From Planctomycetota bacterium (lineage in GTDB: Bacteria; Planctomycetota; Phycisphaerae; WQYP01): a stretch of 34,315 bases of DNA. Shown here one piece after another: positions 16,074 to 24,604 of this stretch (its first letter is position 1; each line of letters opens with the position of its first letter). The position numbers and the translations under genes were made by a program. The stretch lies in NCBI GenBank assembly GCA_021810145.1, contig JAJZJL010000043.1:1-34315 (forward strand). Reading direction: 5' to 3'. The notes under the pieces were generated by a model. It had not been told where the DNA came from. It made no database searches and saw only the letters and a list, made by a program, of their open reading frames with translations.

Positions 16074-19000
16074 TTAATTTCCGCGGAATGTTCCAATGAC
16101 CTGACTGGTCAAACTCACGGACCGGGCCGGTGAACGGAAGCGGCTGTCGGTTTTGCCGGCGGCAATGGCGGCCTGAAGTTCCTTCACGCGGCTCTGAGCC
16201 GCCTCCATTTTTGGATAACGTACCTCGCGGAACCCGGTAACCGCTTCCGGCGCTTTGAGAATATCCAACCACAGGTTGTAGAGCCACGGTTCGTGCAATT
16301 CGCACGTATCAACCAGCCGCGTGTACCATTCACGGAAGGACTTTTCACGGGCATGCCAGGCGGGCATGAGCGTACGCAACCACCGGCAATGGCGCAATAT
16401 GCGCATCTGCCAGTCATGGCCCTTGTGGTGGAATCGCAATTTAAAGCCGGCGATATCAAATTCCGGGCGGTTGAGATGGATATATTTTATCTTATCGCCA
16501 TTGGCGGGGTTGACATTAAACCGCCGCCGATCACGGCGATATTTCTCCGGGCTTGTGTACATCATGGCGACGTATACTTCATCTTTAATCATCATCACTT
16601 TAGCGAGATTCCAGATGACCGCGCGCGTCACGGCGAAATTCCGCGCCACATTATCCTGCTGGTAGGTTTTGACCACGCGGGAGGCATAACCGCGGGCGTA
16701 CGGCAAAGCTCCCCACTGGATGGCATCAAAGAGCCGGATGACATAATCGCGCCGGGCGCAATCTTCCAATTGCGGCATCTGCTCCAGAGATTCACGGCAT
16801 ATTCTGCGATATTCATCGGCATTACGCTTGCCCCAGATGGAACTGACCATGAGAATGTTGGCTTTGCGTTCAATGGCCTGGTCCACGGTTTCCACTTCAC
16901 GCGGAGCCGCAACACCGAAAAGATCAGGACGCAAAACAATTTTCCGGCCAATGTTAAATGCGCGATAATTGCGTTCGAATTCACGGCGCACGGCATGCCG
17001 AATGGCCCAGGTAATGCTCTTGTAGGAAACGGGAATGAACCCGAGCTGGTAAGCCACTCCCAGCATCATGATATTGGCGTAAAGTTTGGAATCCAGAAGG
17101 CGTTCACACAAATCACCGACATTAAAGCTGAAGAACTGCCCCGGTTTGCATTGGGCTTTGATCATTTCCGCCAACTGTTCGGGCGCAAAATCTTCCCGTC
17201 CCAGCAAAGTTAGAATCGTGGGCGTTTTTCCGGTATTGATAACCGCATGGGTGTATTTAGGCGAGGCCACGCGCAGGTTATCCTTCGGCGAAATGGCGCG
17301 GGCCGCTTCCAGAGCGTCCACGCCGATGAGCAGATCGGCCTTGCCATAAGGTGTAATAGCCGAGCCTTGCACGCTCTGGCGGGAGAAAAGCAGTTGGCTG
17401 AATACCCCGCCGTTCCGGATCGCCAGACCTTTTTTATCCACAAACGCAATCTGATAGCCTTCTTTGTGGCCGGCGCGAACGAGAATCTCACCAGCCACGC
17501 CAATGCCCATGCCACCGACACCCGCCAGATAACAGCGCCATTGTTCGCCCATTTTCATCATTGGCGGTTCCGGCATACCGGTGAGATCCACCACTTCATC
17601 TGGCATGCGCGGCGGACGTTTGCGCGTCACAACCACCTGTTCAAAACTCGGGCAGGCATCGATACGCGAACAGGCACCGTCATTGACGCAGGTGGTAAAG
17701 TCGGTTTGAATTTTCGGGCCGTAATCGGTCTGTGTCACTTTCAAAGCGGGACACCCGGTCTGATTGGTGCACTCGAGGCAGTATTCACAGACTTCATCGG
17801 TGATATTCATGTACGCTTTGGAGCGGATAAAGCCGTGTTCTTTTTTTTCCTGTACTTCCGCGCGATGCTTGCGGCGATTAAATGTAATACCGCACTCTTT
17901 GTCGGCGATGATGATCTTGACACCATCCTGAAGTATCACGCTTTCGAGCAGTTCTTTATACTTATCACGTTCAGCGGGGTTTACCCGAAATACCCGGGCC
18001 TGCGGCTCATCACGGCCATCTTTGCCTTTAATGCGCAAGGTTCCGGCGGCATCGGGAATCAGCGATCGGACGATGCGCTCAATATCATGCGCCAAAACGG
18101 TTGATCCGGTGATATCTTCCTGCAATGTCGGATTGGGCTGATGGCCCGTCATGGCGGTGGTGCCATTTTCCAGGATGATGTACGTGATATCCTGACCCTG
18201 ATTGATGGAATTGGCGATGGCTACCTGTCCGGAATGAAAGAAAGTCCCATCACCCATGAATACAATTTGTTTATTGGTGATAAACGGATCCACCCCCCCG
18301 CCGGTGGCGCCACCAAGCCCCATACCGCTGTAATTGTGCATCAGCGGCTTATTGGGTTCAAACATCATCATGGTGTAACAGCCGGTATCACCGTGCGCCA
18401 CAAGGTCCATGGCCGGCTTGCCGTAGCGTTGCTGCATGTACTGGGCGTTGAGGAAATTACCGCGGATTTCAAGCAAAGCGCTGGAAGAGTCACGGTGCGG
18501 GCAACCCGGGCAATATGCGGGCGTACGGACATTCACATCCACCTTGGAGCTATTGGCCAAGGCGATGGTTTCCAATTCTTCGGTAAGCCGGCCATTGGAC
18601 AACTCATGGGGAATATTGGGTGTATCACGCAGAAATCCGGTCAGCAATTCAATCAGGATAGACGGGTGCAATCCGCGCGTGGATGGAATACCGGGACGGT
18701 TGTTGGGAAACGTTTTTCCCCAGATGTGCGTACGGACCGCCGGATGATTCGGCTCAAGCTGCCGAAGTTGCGTGAGGTGATCAGTCACCTGCCGTTCAAT
18801 AAAGCTCCGGCGCTCTTCAACAACGATAATGCGTTCACACATTTCAGCCAGTTGGTTTACCAGCGTGGTATCGACCGGATAACTGATGGCCAGTTTGAGC
18901 ATGGGAAAGTGGCCCAGGAGTCCCATTTCCTGCAGCGCATGAACCAGCAGCATGTGTGAGGGGCCGGATGATATAAAGCCCACCGGGGCTTTTTGCGACC

Positions 19001-19793
19001 GGCCACCGCGCCACGTGCGTTCAATCGGATAAGCAATCCGCGATAGACCGAGTTGCCGGCAGCGGGAAAGCAGCGCGGCAAACCGGTCATTAAACGTCAG
19101 TTCCTGCCGCCAGCTACGGGGCGGCAGCAGAACCGTTGTTTCCACCGGAATTTTACCGGTTTCAATGGCAATGCGATCGTTGGTGCTGATGGTGGGCCAG
19201 TGGTTGGGACGGCATTCGACGGTACCGCCACCGTCGGCAATGGCGACCGTGACCATCATGCCGATGTAAAGTTTGGCGGCAACGGAAAGATCAAATCCGT
19301 GCGGTACCCAATCTTTGAGTTCCTGCGAGGTGGCCGGCTCCAGCACCGGCACACGGAGATGTTCAAATAGAAAACGCGAATCCGCGGGAACCTGCGTTGA
19401 ATCGCTCCATGGATCATCACCGGAAACCACCAGCGCCCCGCCGCTGGGATGCGGTATGCCGGAAAGATTACCCAGGGCCAGCGCGTCGGCCGCCACATGC
19501 AAGCCGACGGATTTAAATACCGCAATGCCCTTCACCCCCACCATTTGAGCGCCATTCAGCATGGCTACGCTGATGGCCTCATTATTGGCCATTTTGGCAC
19601 ATACGCCTTTTTCCTTCAGCAGTGCCGCAATATCATGGCAGGAGTCAAAAAAGCCGGCTAAAGGCGAGCCAGGATAGCCCGTCAGCAGCGCAACGCCACC
19701 GGGGGTCTCAAGGCAGCCCTTTAGAAGCAGCTCGGCCCCGCTGAAAATTTCCGGGCCTGATTCAATCTGAAAACGTGGATCAATCTTCATCAT
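16074..19793 (-). CDS. Fused indolepyruvate:ferredoxin oxidoreductase (IorA-IorB type)
   Basis: A 1239-residue single-chain 2-oxoacid:ferredoxin oxidoreductase of the indolepyruvate type, oxidising aryl pyruvates from aromatic amino acids to acyl-CoA and reducing ferredoxin. Domains in order: the pyrimidine-binding domain (LLTGYPGSPLAGFFD near residue 40), the TPP domain (AYCPGCPHRDSS near 424; GDTGCYTMM near 467; GDGTFFHSGQ), a cysteine-rich ferredoxin-like part (CEYCLECTNQTGC from about 668, then CVNDGACSRIDAC), the gamma/IorB domain (GVGGMGIGVAGEILVRAG near 757) and a helical C-terminal extension from about 960 found in the long bacterial form. The start is ATG 19793 or the next ATG; the Shine-Dalgarno is weak. 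It stands alone, not in an operon. Confidence 0.9.
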   Translation of the reverse strand: MMKIDPRFQIESGPEIFSGAELLLKGCLETPGGVALLTGYPGSPLAGFFDSCHDIAALLKEKGVCAKMANNEAISVAMLNGAQMVGVKGIAVFKSVGLHVAADALALGNLSGIPHPSGGALVVSGDDPWSDSTQVPADSRFLFEHLRVPVLEPATSQELKDWVPHGFDLSVAAKLYIGMMVTVAIADGGGTVECRPNHWPTISTNDRIAIETGKIPVETTVLLPPRSWRQELTFNDRFAALLSRCRQLGLSRIAYPIERTWRGGRSQKAPVGFISSGPSHMLLVHALQEMGLLGHFPMLKLAISYPVDTTLVNQLAEMCERIIVVEERRSFIERQVTDHLTQLRQLEPNHPAVRTHIWGKTFPNNRPGIPSTRGLHPSILIELLTGFLRDTPNIPHELSNGRLTEELETIALANSSKVDVNVRTPAYCPGCPHRDSSSALLEIRGNFLNAQYMQQRYGKPAMDLVAHGDTGCYTMMMFEPNKPLMHNYSGMGLGGATGGGVDPFITNKQIVFMGDGTFFHSGQVAIANSINQGQDITYIILENGTTAMTGHQPNPTLQEDITGSTVLAHDIERIVRSLIPDAAGTLRIKGKDGRDEPQARVFRVNPAERDKYKELLESVILQDGVKIIIADKECGITFNRRKHRAEVQEKKEHGFIRSKAYMNITDEVCEYCLECTNQTGCPALKVTQTDYGPKIQTDFTTCVNDGACSRIDACPSFEQVVVTRKRPPRMPDEVVDLTGMPEPPMMKMGEQWRCYLAGVGGMGIGVAGEILVRAGHKEGYQIAFVDKKGLAIRNGGVFSQLLFSRQSVQGSAITPYGKADLLIGVDALEAARAISPKDNLRVASPKYTHAVINTGKTPTILTLLGREDFAPEQLAEMIKAQCKPGQFFSFNVGDLCERLLDSKLYANIMMLGVAYQLGFIPVSYKSITWAIRHAVRREFERNYRAFNIGRKIVLRPDLFGVAAPREVETVDQAIERKANILMVSSIWGKRNADEYRRICRESLEQMPQLEDCARRDYVIRLFDAIQWGALPYARGYASRVVKTYQQDNVARNFAVTRAVIWNLAKVMMIKDEVYVAMMYTSPEKYRRDRRRFNVNPANGDKIKYIHLNRPEFDIAGFKLRFHHKGHDWQMRILRHCRWLRTLMPAWHAREKSFREWYTRLVDTCELHEPWLYNLWLDILKAPEAVTGFREVRYPKMEAAQSRVKELQAAIAAGKTDSRFRSPARSVSLTSQVIGTFRGN

Positions 19794-20331
19794 GTAATCC
19801 GCTGAGAACCTCTGTTAACCACGACTGACCAACCCAAACCATCGGCTCCCGCCGGCCGTTCCCGCGCGGGCAACATTATACGCCATCAAGCGTCGGATAA
19901 CCAGAAAGCGCCCACGACAATTTTAGCGACCCCGAGTACAACTTCTGGCAGCCCTTTTGTCCGTGCAAGACCGTGTGGCGATTTTTACCGCATGAAAAAC
20001 TGTTGCATATTGATTCCGCAGCAAACCGCCCAACATAGCCGCACTGACCCATTTCACCCCCATGCCTGCTTTTTTACCAACGACATGGCCGAGGCACCAG
20101 TGCTGGCTACATTTCGCGGCATTTACGGCATCCCATCACACCGGAACGATAATCCGCAACTCCTGGACTGACGCAGCGAACAAAAGCCCCGGAGTTATTC
20201 ATGACATGGCCGGTGCATTGCACAGACCATGTCATGCCGCAATGTTATTGAAGATAAAACGGAGATTGGAGCATCATATTGCCCATGTCCGGACCATCTG
20301 GACCGCGCCGCTGGAGCTTTAGTTCAGAAAT
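19794..20331. other. Gene-free stretch between PEP-CTERM protein D and the oxidoreductase
   Basis: About 540 nt with no supported gene, promoter or RNA. The one clear structure is the inverted repeat at 20201-20235. Short frames here lack ribosome-binding sites and recognisable motifs. Confidence 0.5.
20201..20235. repeat. Nested hairpin ATGACATGG/CCATGTCAT
   Basis: Perfect 9-bp arms ATGACATGG (20201-20209) and CCATGTCAT (20227-20235) enclose a smaller hairpin GTGC-ATT-GCAC. It lies about 100 nt beyond the stop of PEP-CTERM protein D on its transcript. No T run follows on either strand. Confidence 0.5.
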
Positions 20332-21234
20332 TCAAGCCTTCGCCGGGGAAATACGCCGACGCATCGGCAGCAGCAGTAAACCGCTGCCGCCCAAGAGAAA
20401 CAGGCTTAAAATGCCCGGTTCAGGAACCGGAGTGATGGAATCCGCATAACTGAAATTACTGATGGTCTGTTGGTAAGCGGTACTTGGTGTGCCGCCGGTT
20501 TTTCCTTCAAAACCAAAATTGGTGCTGGTACCCAAGGTGGTAGCCAGATCGATATTAAATGAAAAAACATGCTGCTGGCCGGTGGATGTGCTGATAATTT
20601 CCTGCAAGGTTGTCGTGCTGGGATCATAACTTAACGCCACGCCAACAATCGACCCGGTATACAGGAAATTCGTTGTGATCGTTTCATAACCCGGTGATAT
20701 TCCAGCATTGGAATTGCTGCCCGTACCACCGGTTCCACCTGGCGTACCGGTATTGCCGCCAATGTTGTTACCACTGGTACCGCCATTACCGCCGGTTGTC
20801 GTCGGATCGCTGTAATAACTGACATTGCTGGCATAAGGATTAATGGTAAATTCAAGACCCGGAGTGGAGGATGGCCCATTGCCGAGAAAGAAATTGGCCA
20901 GCGTGCCGTTTAGCGCCGCAGGCGGGGTACTCGTATTTGGCGAAATTCCGGCACCGCTGACGCCATAATCAAATGAGATCGAAAATGGATTAACCGTCGA
21001 AAACGTATCATTGGACAGATAAATATTATCTTCCGGGGCCGTAAGGTTGGATGAAGTGCTGGTTGTGATATTCATCGCCTGCCCCCCCAACCCCGAATTC
21101 CCAGAGCCATTGAGAGCAAATCCGCCCAGATCACTGGGCGGAACGGTTGTGGCCTGCGCGGCAATAACAGAACCTGCGAGTACTGACGCAAACGCAGAAA
21201 TGAAAATCACCGAACGATTTTTTAAGCTAATCAT
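20332..21234 (-). CDS. PEP-CTERM sorting-domain protein D
   Basis: A 300-residue exported protein. It has a signal peptide (ISLKNRSVIFISAFASVLAGSV...AQA), a body rich in Gly, Asn, Ser and Thr with a low-complexity GGN/GGT stretch near residues 160-190, and a C-terminal tail VPEPGILSLFLL, hydrophobic helix, PMRRR. Exosortase processing is expected. The body has a concanavalin-like beta pattern, as many PEP-CTERM proteins do, but no active site is seen. I chose the ATG at 21234 because GGGGAACGGAA precedes it; an ATG 15 nt upstream has no such site. A TTGACA box and a 14-bp palindrome lie upstream. Confidence 0.85.
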   Translation of the reverse strand: MISLKNRSVIFISAFASVLAGSVIAAQATTVPPSDLGGFALNGSGNSGLGGQAMNITTSTSSNLTAPEDNIYLSNDTFSTVNPFSISFDYGVSGAGISPNTSTPPAALNGTLANFFLGNGPSSTPGLEFTINPYASNVSYYSDPTTTGGNGGTSGNNIGGNTGTPGGTGGTGSNSNAGISPGYETITTNFLYTGSIVGVALSYDPSTTTLQEIISTSTGQQHVFSFNIDLATTLGTSTNFGFEGKTGGTPSTAYQQTISNFSYADSITPVPEPGILSLFLLGGSGLLLLPMRRRISPAKA

Positions 21235-21274
21235 AATTCCGTTCCCCATAACAATTCGGCACTGAACCAATTCC

Positions 21275-21288
21275 AGTCAGGCCTGACT
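21275..21288. promoter_or_regulatory. Perfect 14-bp palindrome upstream of protein D
   Basis: AGTCAGGCCTGACT is fully self-complementary. It lies 40 nt upstream of the protein D start codon and downstream of the candidate -35 box, which is where a repressor operator would sit. I saw no second copy in the window. Confidence 0.4.
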
Positions 21289-21323
21289 TTTACTTTCTAC
21301 CGTGTCCCCATAGTTCAAGGCTT

Positions 21324-21353
21324 CTATTGGCAGCCGTCATAATGGCTTGTCAA
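21324..21353 (-). promoter_or_regulatory. Possible promoter of PEP-CTERM protein D
   Basis: A perfect minus-strand TTGACA (21353-21348) is followed after 17-18 nt only by weak -10 matches (CCAATA or CAATAG). The -35 is good and the -10 poor, so an activator may be needed. Confidence 0.35.
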
Positions 21354-21432
21354 AAAAGCTCCAGCCCCACGCGGCCAAGGCGTCATCATATCCAACGCCT
21401 TAATAAGCCGAATGTTGCAGCAATTCGCATAA

Positions 21433-21458
21433 ATCGTCCATGACAAGGCATGGACGAT
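21433..21458 (-). terminator. Probable terminator of PEP-CTERM protein E
   Basis: Perfect 10-bp stem ATCGTCCATG/CATGGACGAT with a 6-nt loop, 14 nt after the protein E stop on its transcript. Only a short TTTAT follows, so termination may be partial. Confidence 0.5.
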
Positions 21459-21472
21459 ATGGGCACACAATT

Positions 21473-22093
21473 TCAAACCCGTCGCCGTTTGGGCAACAAC
21501 AACAAGCCCAGGCTTGCCATTAGCATGAGGCTCAAGGCAGCCGGTTCCGGGGTCGGCACCGTCACTTTAACCGATCCCTGATGCGTCGGATTCACGGTGG
21601 CCGGAAATCCAAATTGCGGCAAGAAACTATAGCTTCGCACATAATAAGGCGCATTTTGCGGCACTGAATAGTGAAACGGCACCGCTCCGGATTGTTGGGC
21701 CCCGCCGAACAACTCACTGACAAATTCCTGATTGCTATCCACCTGCACCATCTGACCGCCGGAAATAAATTGCGGAACCGCTGTTTTGTTACCGCCTTCA
21801 TTTACAACAAAAGTCGCCAGTTTCTCGTTAAGCACATTGGCTTCTTCCGGAGCAACTTCCCCTCCGGTTTGCGATGAATAGGCACTATTTCCTGAGTTGG
21901 AAAAGCTACCGCCATTATGCCCAATAGACCAGAATGACTTGGCGGTCAAACCAGAATTCACGAACGCCGCCGGGCCGTTTTCACTGAAGGTAATCACGCT
22001 GATAGTCGATGCGTGAATGGCCGAAGTTCCGGCGCAGGCCACGAGCACAGCCGCGGAACAGAAGCCAAGTAATGATAACTTCACATGTTGCAT
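21473..22093 (-). CDS. PEP-CTERM sorting-domain protein E
   Basis: A 206-residue exported protein with a signal peptide (MQHVKLSLLGFCSAAVLVACAGTSAIHA) and a classic PEP-CTERM tail: TPEPAALSLMLMASLGLLLL followed by PKRRRV at the very end. The body shows no motif I can name. GAGAAGG lies 4 nt before the ATG. The Cys in the signal peptide does not form a proper lipobox, so secretion by signal peptidase I is more likely. It sits between infC and PEP-CTERM protein D on the same strand. Confidence 0.85.
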   Translation of the reverse strand: MQHVKLSLLGFCSAAVLVACAGTSAIHASTISVITFSENGPAAFVNSGLTAKSFWSIGHNGGSFSNSGNSAYSSQTGGEVAPEEANVLNEKLATFVVNEGGNKTAVPQFISGGQMVQVDSNQEFVSELFGGAQQSGAVPFHYSVPQNAPYYVRSYSFLPQFGFPATVNPTHQGSVKVTVPTPEPAALSLMLMASLGLLLLPKRRRV

Positions 22094-22399
22094 AAAACCT
22101 TCTCTCTTTCCATAAATATCCCGTCACCTGCCGGCCGATACCCCCTACAGGTATTTCAAACAATTCCGGCAAAGTTTCTCTACCAAGGCATCAGTCCAAA
22201 CTGGCATTGGTGCTGTCTCCGCAATGCGGCGCAGAAACGACCACACCCGTCTGGCAGATGTTTCTCTAATAACCACAATAGAATCTCCGTTGATGCGGGT
22301 CAACAGAAATATTCAAAAATGTTTAATTTTTCATTTAAAATTACGGTTATCACACGTTGAAAACGTCCGATAATACGTTTTGCCGCTTTCTCAAGGAAG
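22094..22399. other. Gap between PEP-CTERM protein E and infC
   Basis: An AT-rich stretch near 22300-22350 and a weak dyad AAAACGT/ACGTTTT (about 22359-22380) after the infC stop, possibly a terminator. There is no gene; in particular no rpmI (ribosomal protein L35) or rplT (L20), which normally follow infC. Confidence 0.5.
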
Positions 22400-22918
22400 T
22401 TAATGCGATTTCGGGGCCAATATCATGATCATCCGGCGGCCCTCAAGTTTCGGGTCGCGTTCGGTTTTGCATACCTCTTCGAGGTCGGTGCGAATCTTAT
22501 CCAGAATTCCTCGACCAAGGTCCACGTGAGCCATTTCACGGCCCCGAAACATAAGATTGAATTGGACCTTGTGGCCGTCTTCCAAAAATTTTCGGGCTTT
22601 GTTCATGGTTGTGTCACGATCATGAGCATCGATTTTAACACTGCGAATACGCAATTCCTTAAGCTGCGTAACGTGCGAACCAGCGTGGGATTTTTGCTCT
22701 TTTTTCCGCTGCTTATACTTCCACTTGCCGTAGTCCATGACGCGACAGACCGGCGGCTTATCCATGGGGGAAACTTCCACGAGATCCAATCCCGCTTCCC
22801 GCGCGAGGCGCAGAGCCTCAAGCAGCGGAATAATTCCCACTTGATCGTCGTTTTCGCTAATCAGGCGAACCGGAGAGATGCGAATCTGCTCGTTACAACG
22901 CAAACCGTGATGGCTAAT
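22400..22918 (-). CDS. infC: Translation initiation factor IF-3, probable AUU start
   Basis: IF-3 binds the 30S subunit, prevents premature 50S joining and proofreads the start codon. N-domain signatures are RCNEQIRISPVRLI, GLDLVEVSPMDKPPVCRVMDYGKWKY, then the linker KEQKSHAGSH; the C-domain has KARKFLEDGHKVQFNLMFRGREMAH. About 172 residues, normal. No ATG or GTG is available before the conserved N-terminus. ATT at 22918-22916 lies 8 nt after AGGAG (22931-22927), ideal spacing, while the TTG at 22924 is only 2 nt from it. An AUU start is the known basis of infC autoregulation in enterobacteria. rpmI and rplT do not follow. Confidence 0.93.
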   Translation of the reverse strand: MSHHGLRCNEQIRISPVRLISENDDQVGIIPLLEALRLAREAGLDLVEVSPMDKPPVCRVMDYGKWKYKQRKKEQKSHAGSHVTQLKELRIRSVKIDAHDRDTTMNKARKFLEDGHKVQFNLMFRGREMAHVDLGRGILDKIRTDLEEVCKTERDPKLEGRRMIMILAPKSH

Positions 22919-22926
22919 AGTCAATG

Positions 22927-22931
22927 CTCCT
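22927..22931 (-). promoter_or_regulatory. infC ribosome-binding site that points to an AUU start
   Basis: AGGAG on the minus strand, 8 nt from the ATT codon and 2 nt from the alternative TTG. Confidence 0.7.
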
Positions 22932-22992
22932 GAAAACCCCTGCCGGCGGTCTTGAACCCACCAAGCATTCCATATCCGGGTATTTGTAACGT

Positions 22993-22998
22993 ATTATA
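22993..22998 (-). promoter_or_regulatory. infC -10 box
   Basis: Perfect minus-strand TATAAT about 75 nt upstream of the infC start. A TTGACT lies only 7 nt before it, too close to be its -35, and no good -35 is seen at 17 nt. Confidence 0.4.
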
Positions 22999-23052
22999 GC
23001 CCCGGAGTCAAAAGCGCTGTGTGGCTTTTTAATATTTTTTTCGGACGCGTTA

Positions 23053-23081
23053 TAAACAAACCAGTGGCGGATACGTATAAT
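23053..23081 (+). promoter_or_regulatory. Promoter of the Bax-inhibitor-1 family gene
   Basis: TAAACA (23053-23058), a 17-nt spacer and a perfect TATAAT (23076-23081). The predicted leader is about 80 nt. It is divergent from infC. Confidence 0.6.
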
Positions 23082-23168
23082 AGTGGCTGTGTAAATGGCC
23101 ATACCAAGCTGCCGGCGCGGCGTCGGCGGGCTGGTTATGTAAGCTAAGTATTGGCAAAGGAAGGCTTT

Positions 23169-23897
23169 ATGAGTCAGTTTTTTAATTCTCCCGGTTCGGG
23201 TTACAACGATTCGCTGGTGCCGGGGGTGCGTTCGGACGCTCTGGAACAGCGACATTTCATGAGCCGGGTGTTTGGCTGGATGACAGTGGGGCTGCTGATT
23301 ACGGGAATCGTGGCTTTACTGATTTCGGAAAACACCAAGTTTGTCGCCGGTCTGGCAAACGGCGGGTATTGGATTGTGTTCATTGCTCAATTCGGCTTGG
23401 TCATCTGGTTCGGTGCCGGACTCAACCGTATGAGTGCGGGATTGGCCACGCTGTTGTTTCTTGCGTATAGCGCCATGACGGGGCTGACATTTTCAATTCT
23501 TTTTCTGATCTATACGCAAGCCTCAATCGCGTCCACGTTTTTTATCACCGCCGGAACATTTGGGTCAATGGCTCTGTATGGTTACGTAACCAAACGTGAT
23601 CTTACCAGTTTGGGACATTATGCGGGCATGGCTCTGTGGGGCGTTATTATCGCTATGGTTGCCAACTGGTTTCTGCACGTCAGCGGTTTGCAGGCGCTTA
23701 TCAATGTGGTGGGCGTGCTGGTGTTCGTTGCCCTGACCGCGTACGACGTGCAAAAGGCCAAGTTTATGTATCTGGCCGGCCCGGACGGTTCGCAGATCAG
23801 TCAGAAGGCCGCTGTCAGTGCGGCATTTAATTTGTATCTCGATTTCATCAACTTGTTTATCTTCATGCTTATGATGTTCGGGAACCAGCGCGATTAA
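23169..23897 (+). CDS. Bax inhibitor-1/YccA family membrane protein
   Basis: A 242-residue inner-membrane protein with about seven hydrophobic segments, of the TMBIM/BI-1 family. Typical features are the FMSRVFGWMTVGLLITG start, the SAMTGLTFSILFLIYT and TAGTFGSMALYGYVTKRDL segments, and an AYDVQKAKFMY loop near the end. Bacterial members are reported as pH-sensitive calcium leak channels or FtsH-associated proteins; which applies here is unknown. AAGGAAGG lies 4 nt before the ATG at 23169. It is monocistronic, with its own promoter and a strong terminator. Confidence 0.9.
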   Translation: MSQFFNSPGSGYNDSLVPGVRSDALEQRHFMSRVFGWMTVGLLITGIVALLISENTKFVAGLANGGYWIVFIAQFGLVIWFGAGLNRMSAGLATLLFLAYSAMTGLTFSILFLIYTQASIASTFFITAGTFGSMALYGYVTKRDLTSLGHYAGMALWGVIIAMVANWFLHVSGLQALINVVGVLVFVALTAYDVQKAKFMYLAGPDGSQISQKAAVSAAFNLYLDFINLFIFMLMMFGNQRD

Positions 23898-23938
23898 CGC
23901 CCTGCAGGGCCACTATCGGCGCGGATGATCAACAGACC

Positions 23939-23969
23939 GGGGCTGGCTGAATAGCCAGCCCCTTTTTTT
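23939..23969 (+). terminator. Rho-independent terminator after the BI-1 family gene
   Basis: GGGGCTGGCT (23939-23948) and AGCCAGCCCC (23953-23962) form a perfect 10-bp stem with a 4-nt loop, followed directly by seven T. It lies 41 nt after the stop and 74 nt before pyrR, so it could also act as a pyrR attenuator. Confidence 0.93.
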
Positions 23970-24043
23970 CGCCCAAACACCGGAAAATCAAAATCTTTTA
24001 TTCCAACTTGCCGCGCAGCGCATCAACGGGTAATCTCAAGGAC

Positions 24044-24604
24044 ATGCAGAAGTACATGGCCGCTGACGACATCGCGCAGACCGTAAGGCAGATTTCACAA
24101 CAGATTTTGACCGCCGGTGAGCTTATGGCGGCAGCGCCTCTGGCTTTGGTGGGCATACGCCGGCGCGGAGAAATACTGGCGCAGCGCATTGCTGCGGCGA
24201 TTTATCATGAAACCGGGCGTAAGCTGGACGTGGGAGCCTTGGATATCACCATGTATCGTGATGATGTTGTGGGCAATCGTTCAATTATCATTCCCATGGG
24301 AACCGAAATGAATTTTCGAATTGATGATCGGCCGGTTCTGCTGCTGGATGATGTTCTGCATACGGGCCGCAGCGTGCGGGCGGCGCTGGATGCTCTGGTG
24401 GATTTTGGCCGTCCCCGGTTTATCCGCCTGGCGGTACTGGTGGATCGCGGGGGAAGAGAATATCCGATATCCGCCGATTTTGTCGGTCGCCGACTGGAAA
24501 TTCCCGATGCATCCCGCGTGCGTGTGAGCTTAAAGCCCATTGATTCCGATGACGCCGTTTCTGTTGAATCGACAGCTTCAACCTCCGTAGGAGACAGCCG
24601 ATGA
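24044..24604 (+). CDS. pyrR: PyrR pyrimidine operon regulator / uracil phosphoribosyltransferase
   Basis: PyrR is a PRPP-binding protein that in many bacteria regulates pyr mRNA and has uracil phosphoribosyltransferase activity. Signatures are [27 protein letters not shown] and the PRPP loop [12 protein letters not shown] at residues 99-110. About 186 residues, with a slightly extended acidic C-terminus. The start is uncertain: ATG 24044 has AAGG only 2 nt upstream, ATG 24056 is weaker, and a TTG at 24008 is also open. It overlaps pyrB by 4 nt (ATGA), so they are coupled. Confidence 0.9.
   Translation: MQKYMAADDIAQTVRQISQQILTAGELMAAAPLALVGIRRRGEILAQRIAAAIYHETGRKLDVGALDITMYRDDVVGNRSIIIPMGTEMNFRIDDRPVLLLDDVLHTGRSVRAALDALVDFGRPRFIRLAVLVDRGGREYPISADFVGRRLEIPDASRVRVSLKPIDSDDAVSVESTASTSVGDSR

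Noticed and set aside
16293..18959. Long plus-strand frames opposite the oxidoreductase gene
   Set aside because: Same reason: they lie wholly antisense to a well-identified 1239-residue enzyme and show no family motifs.
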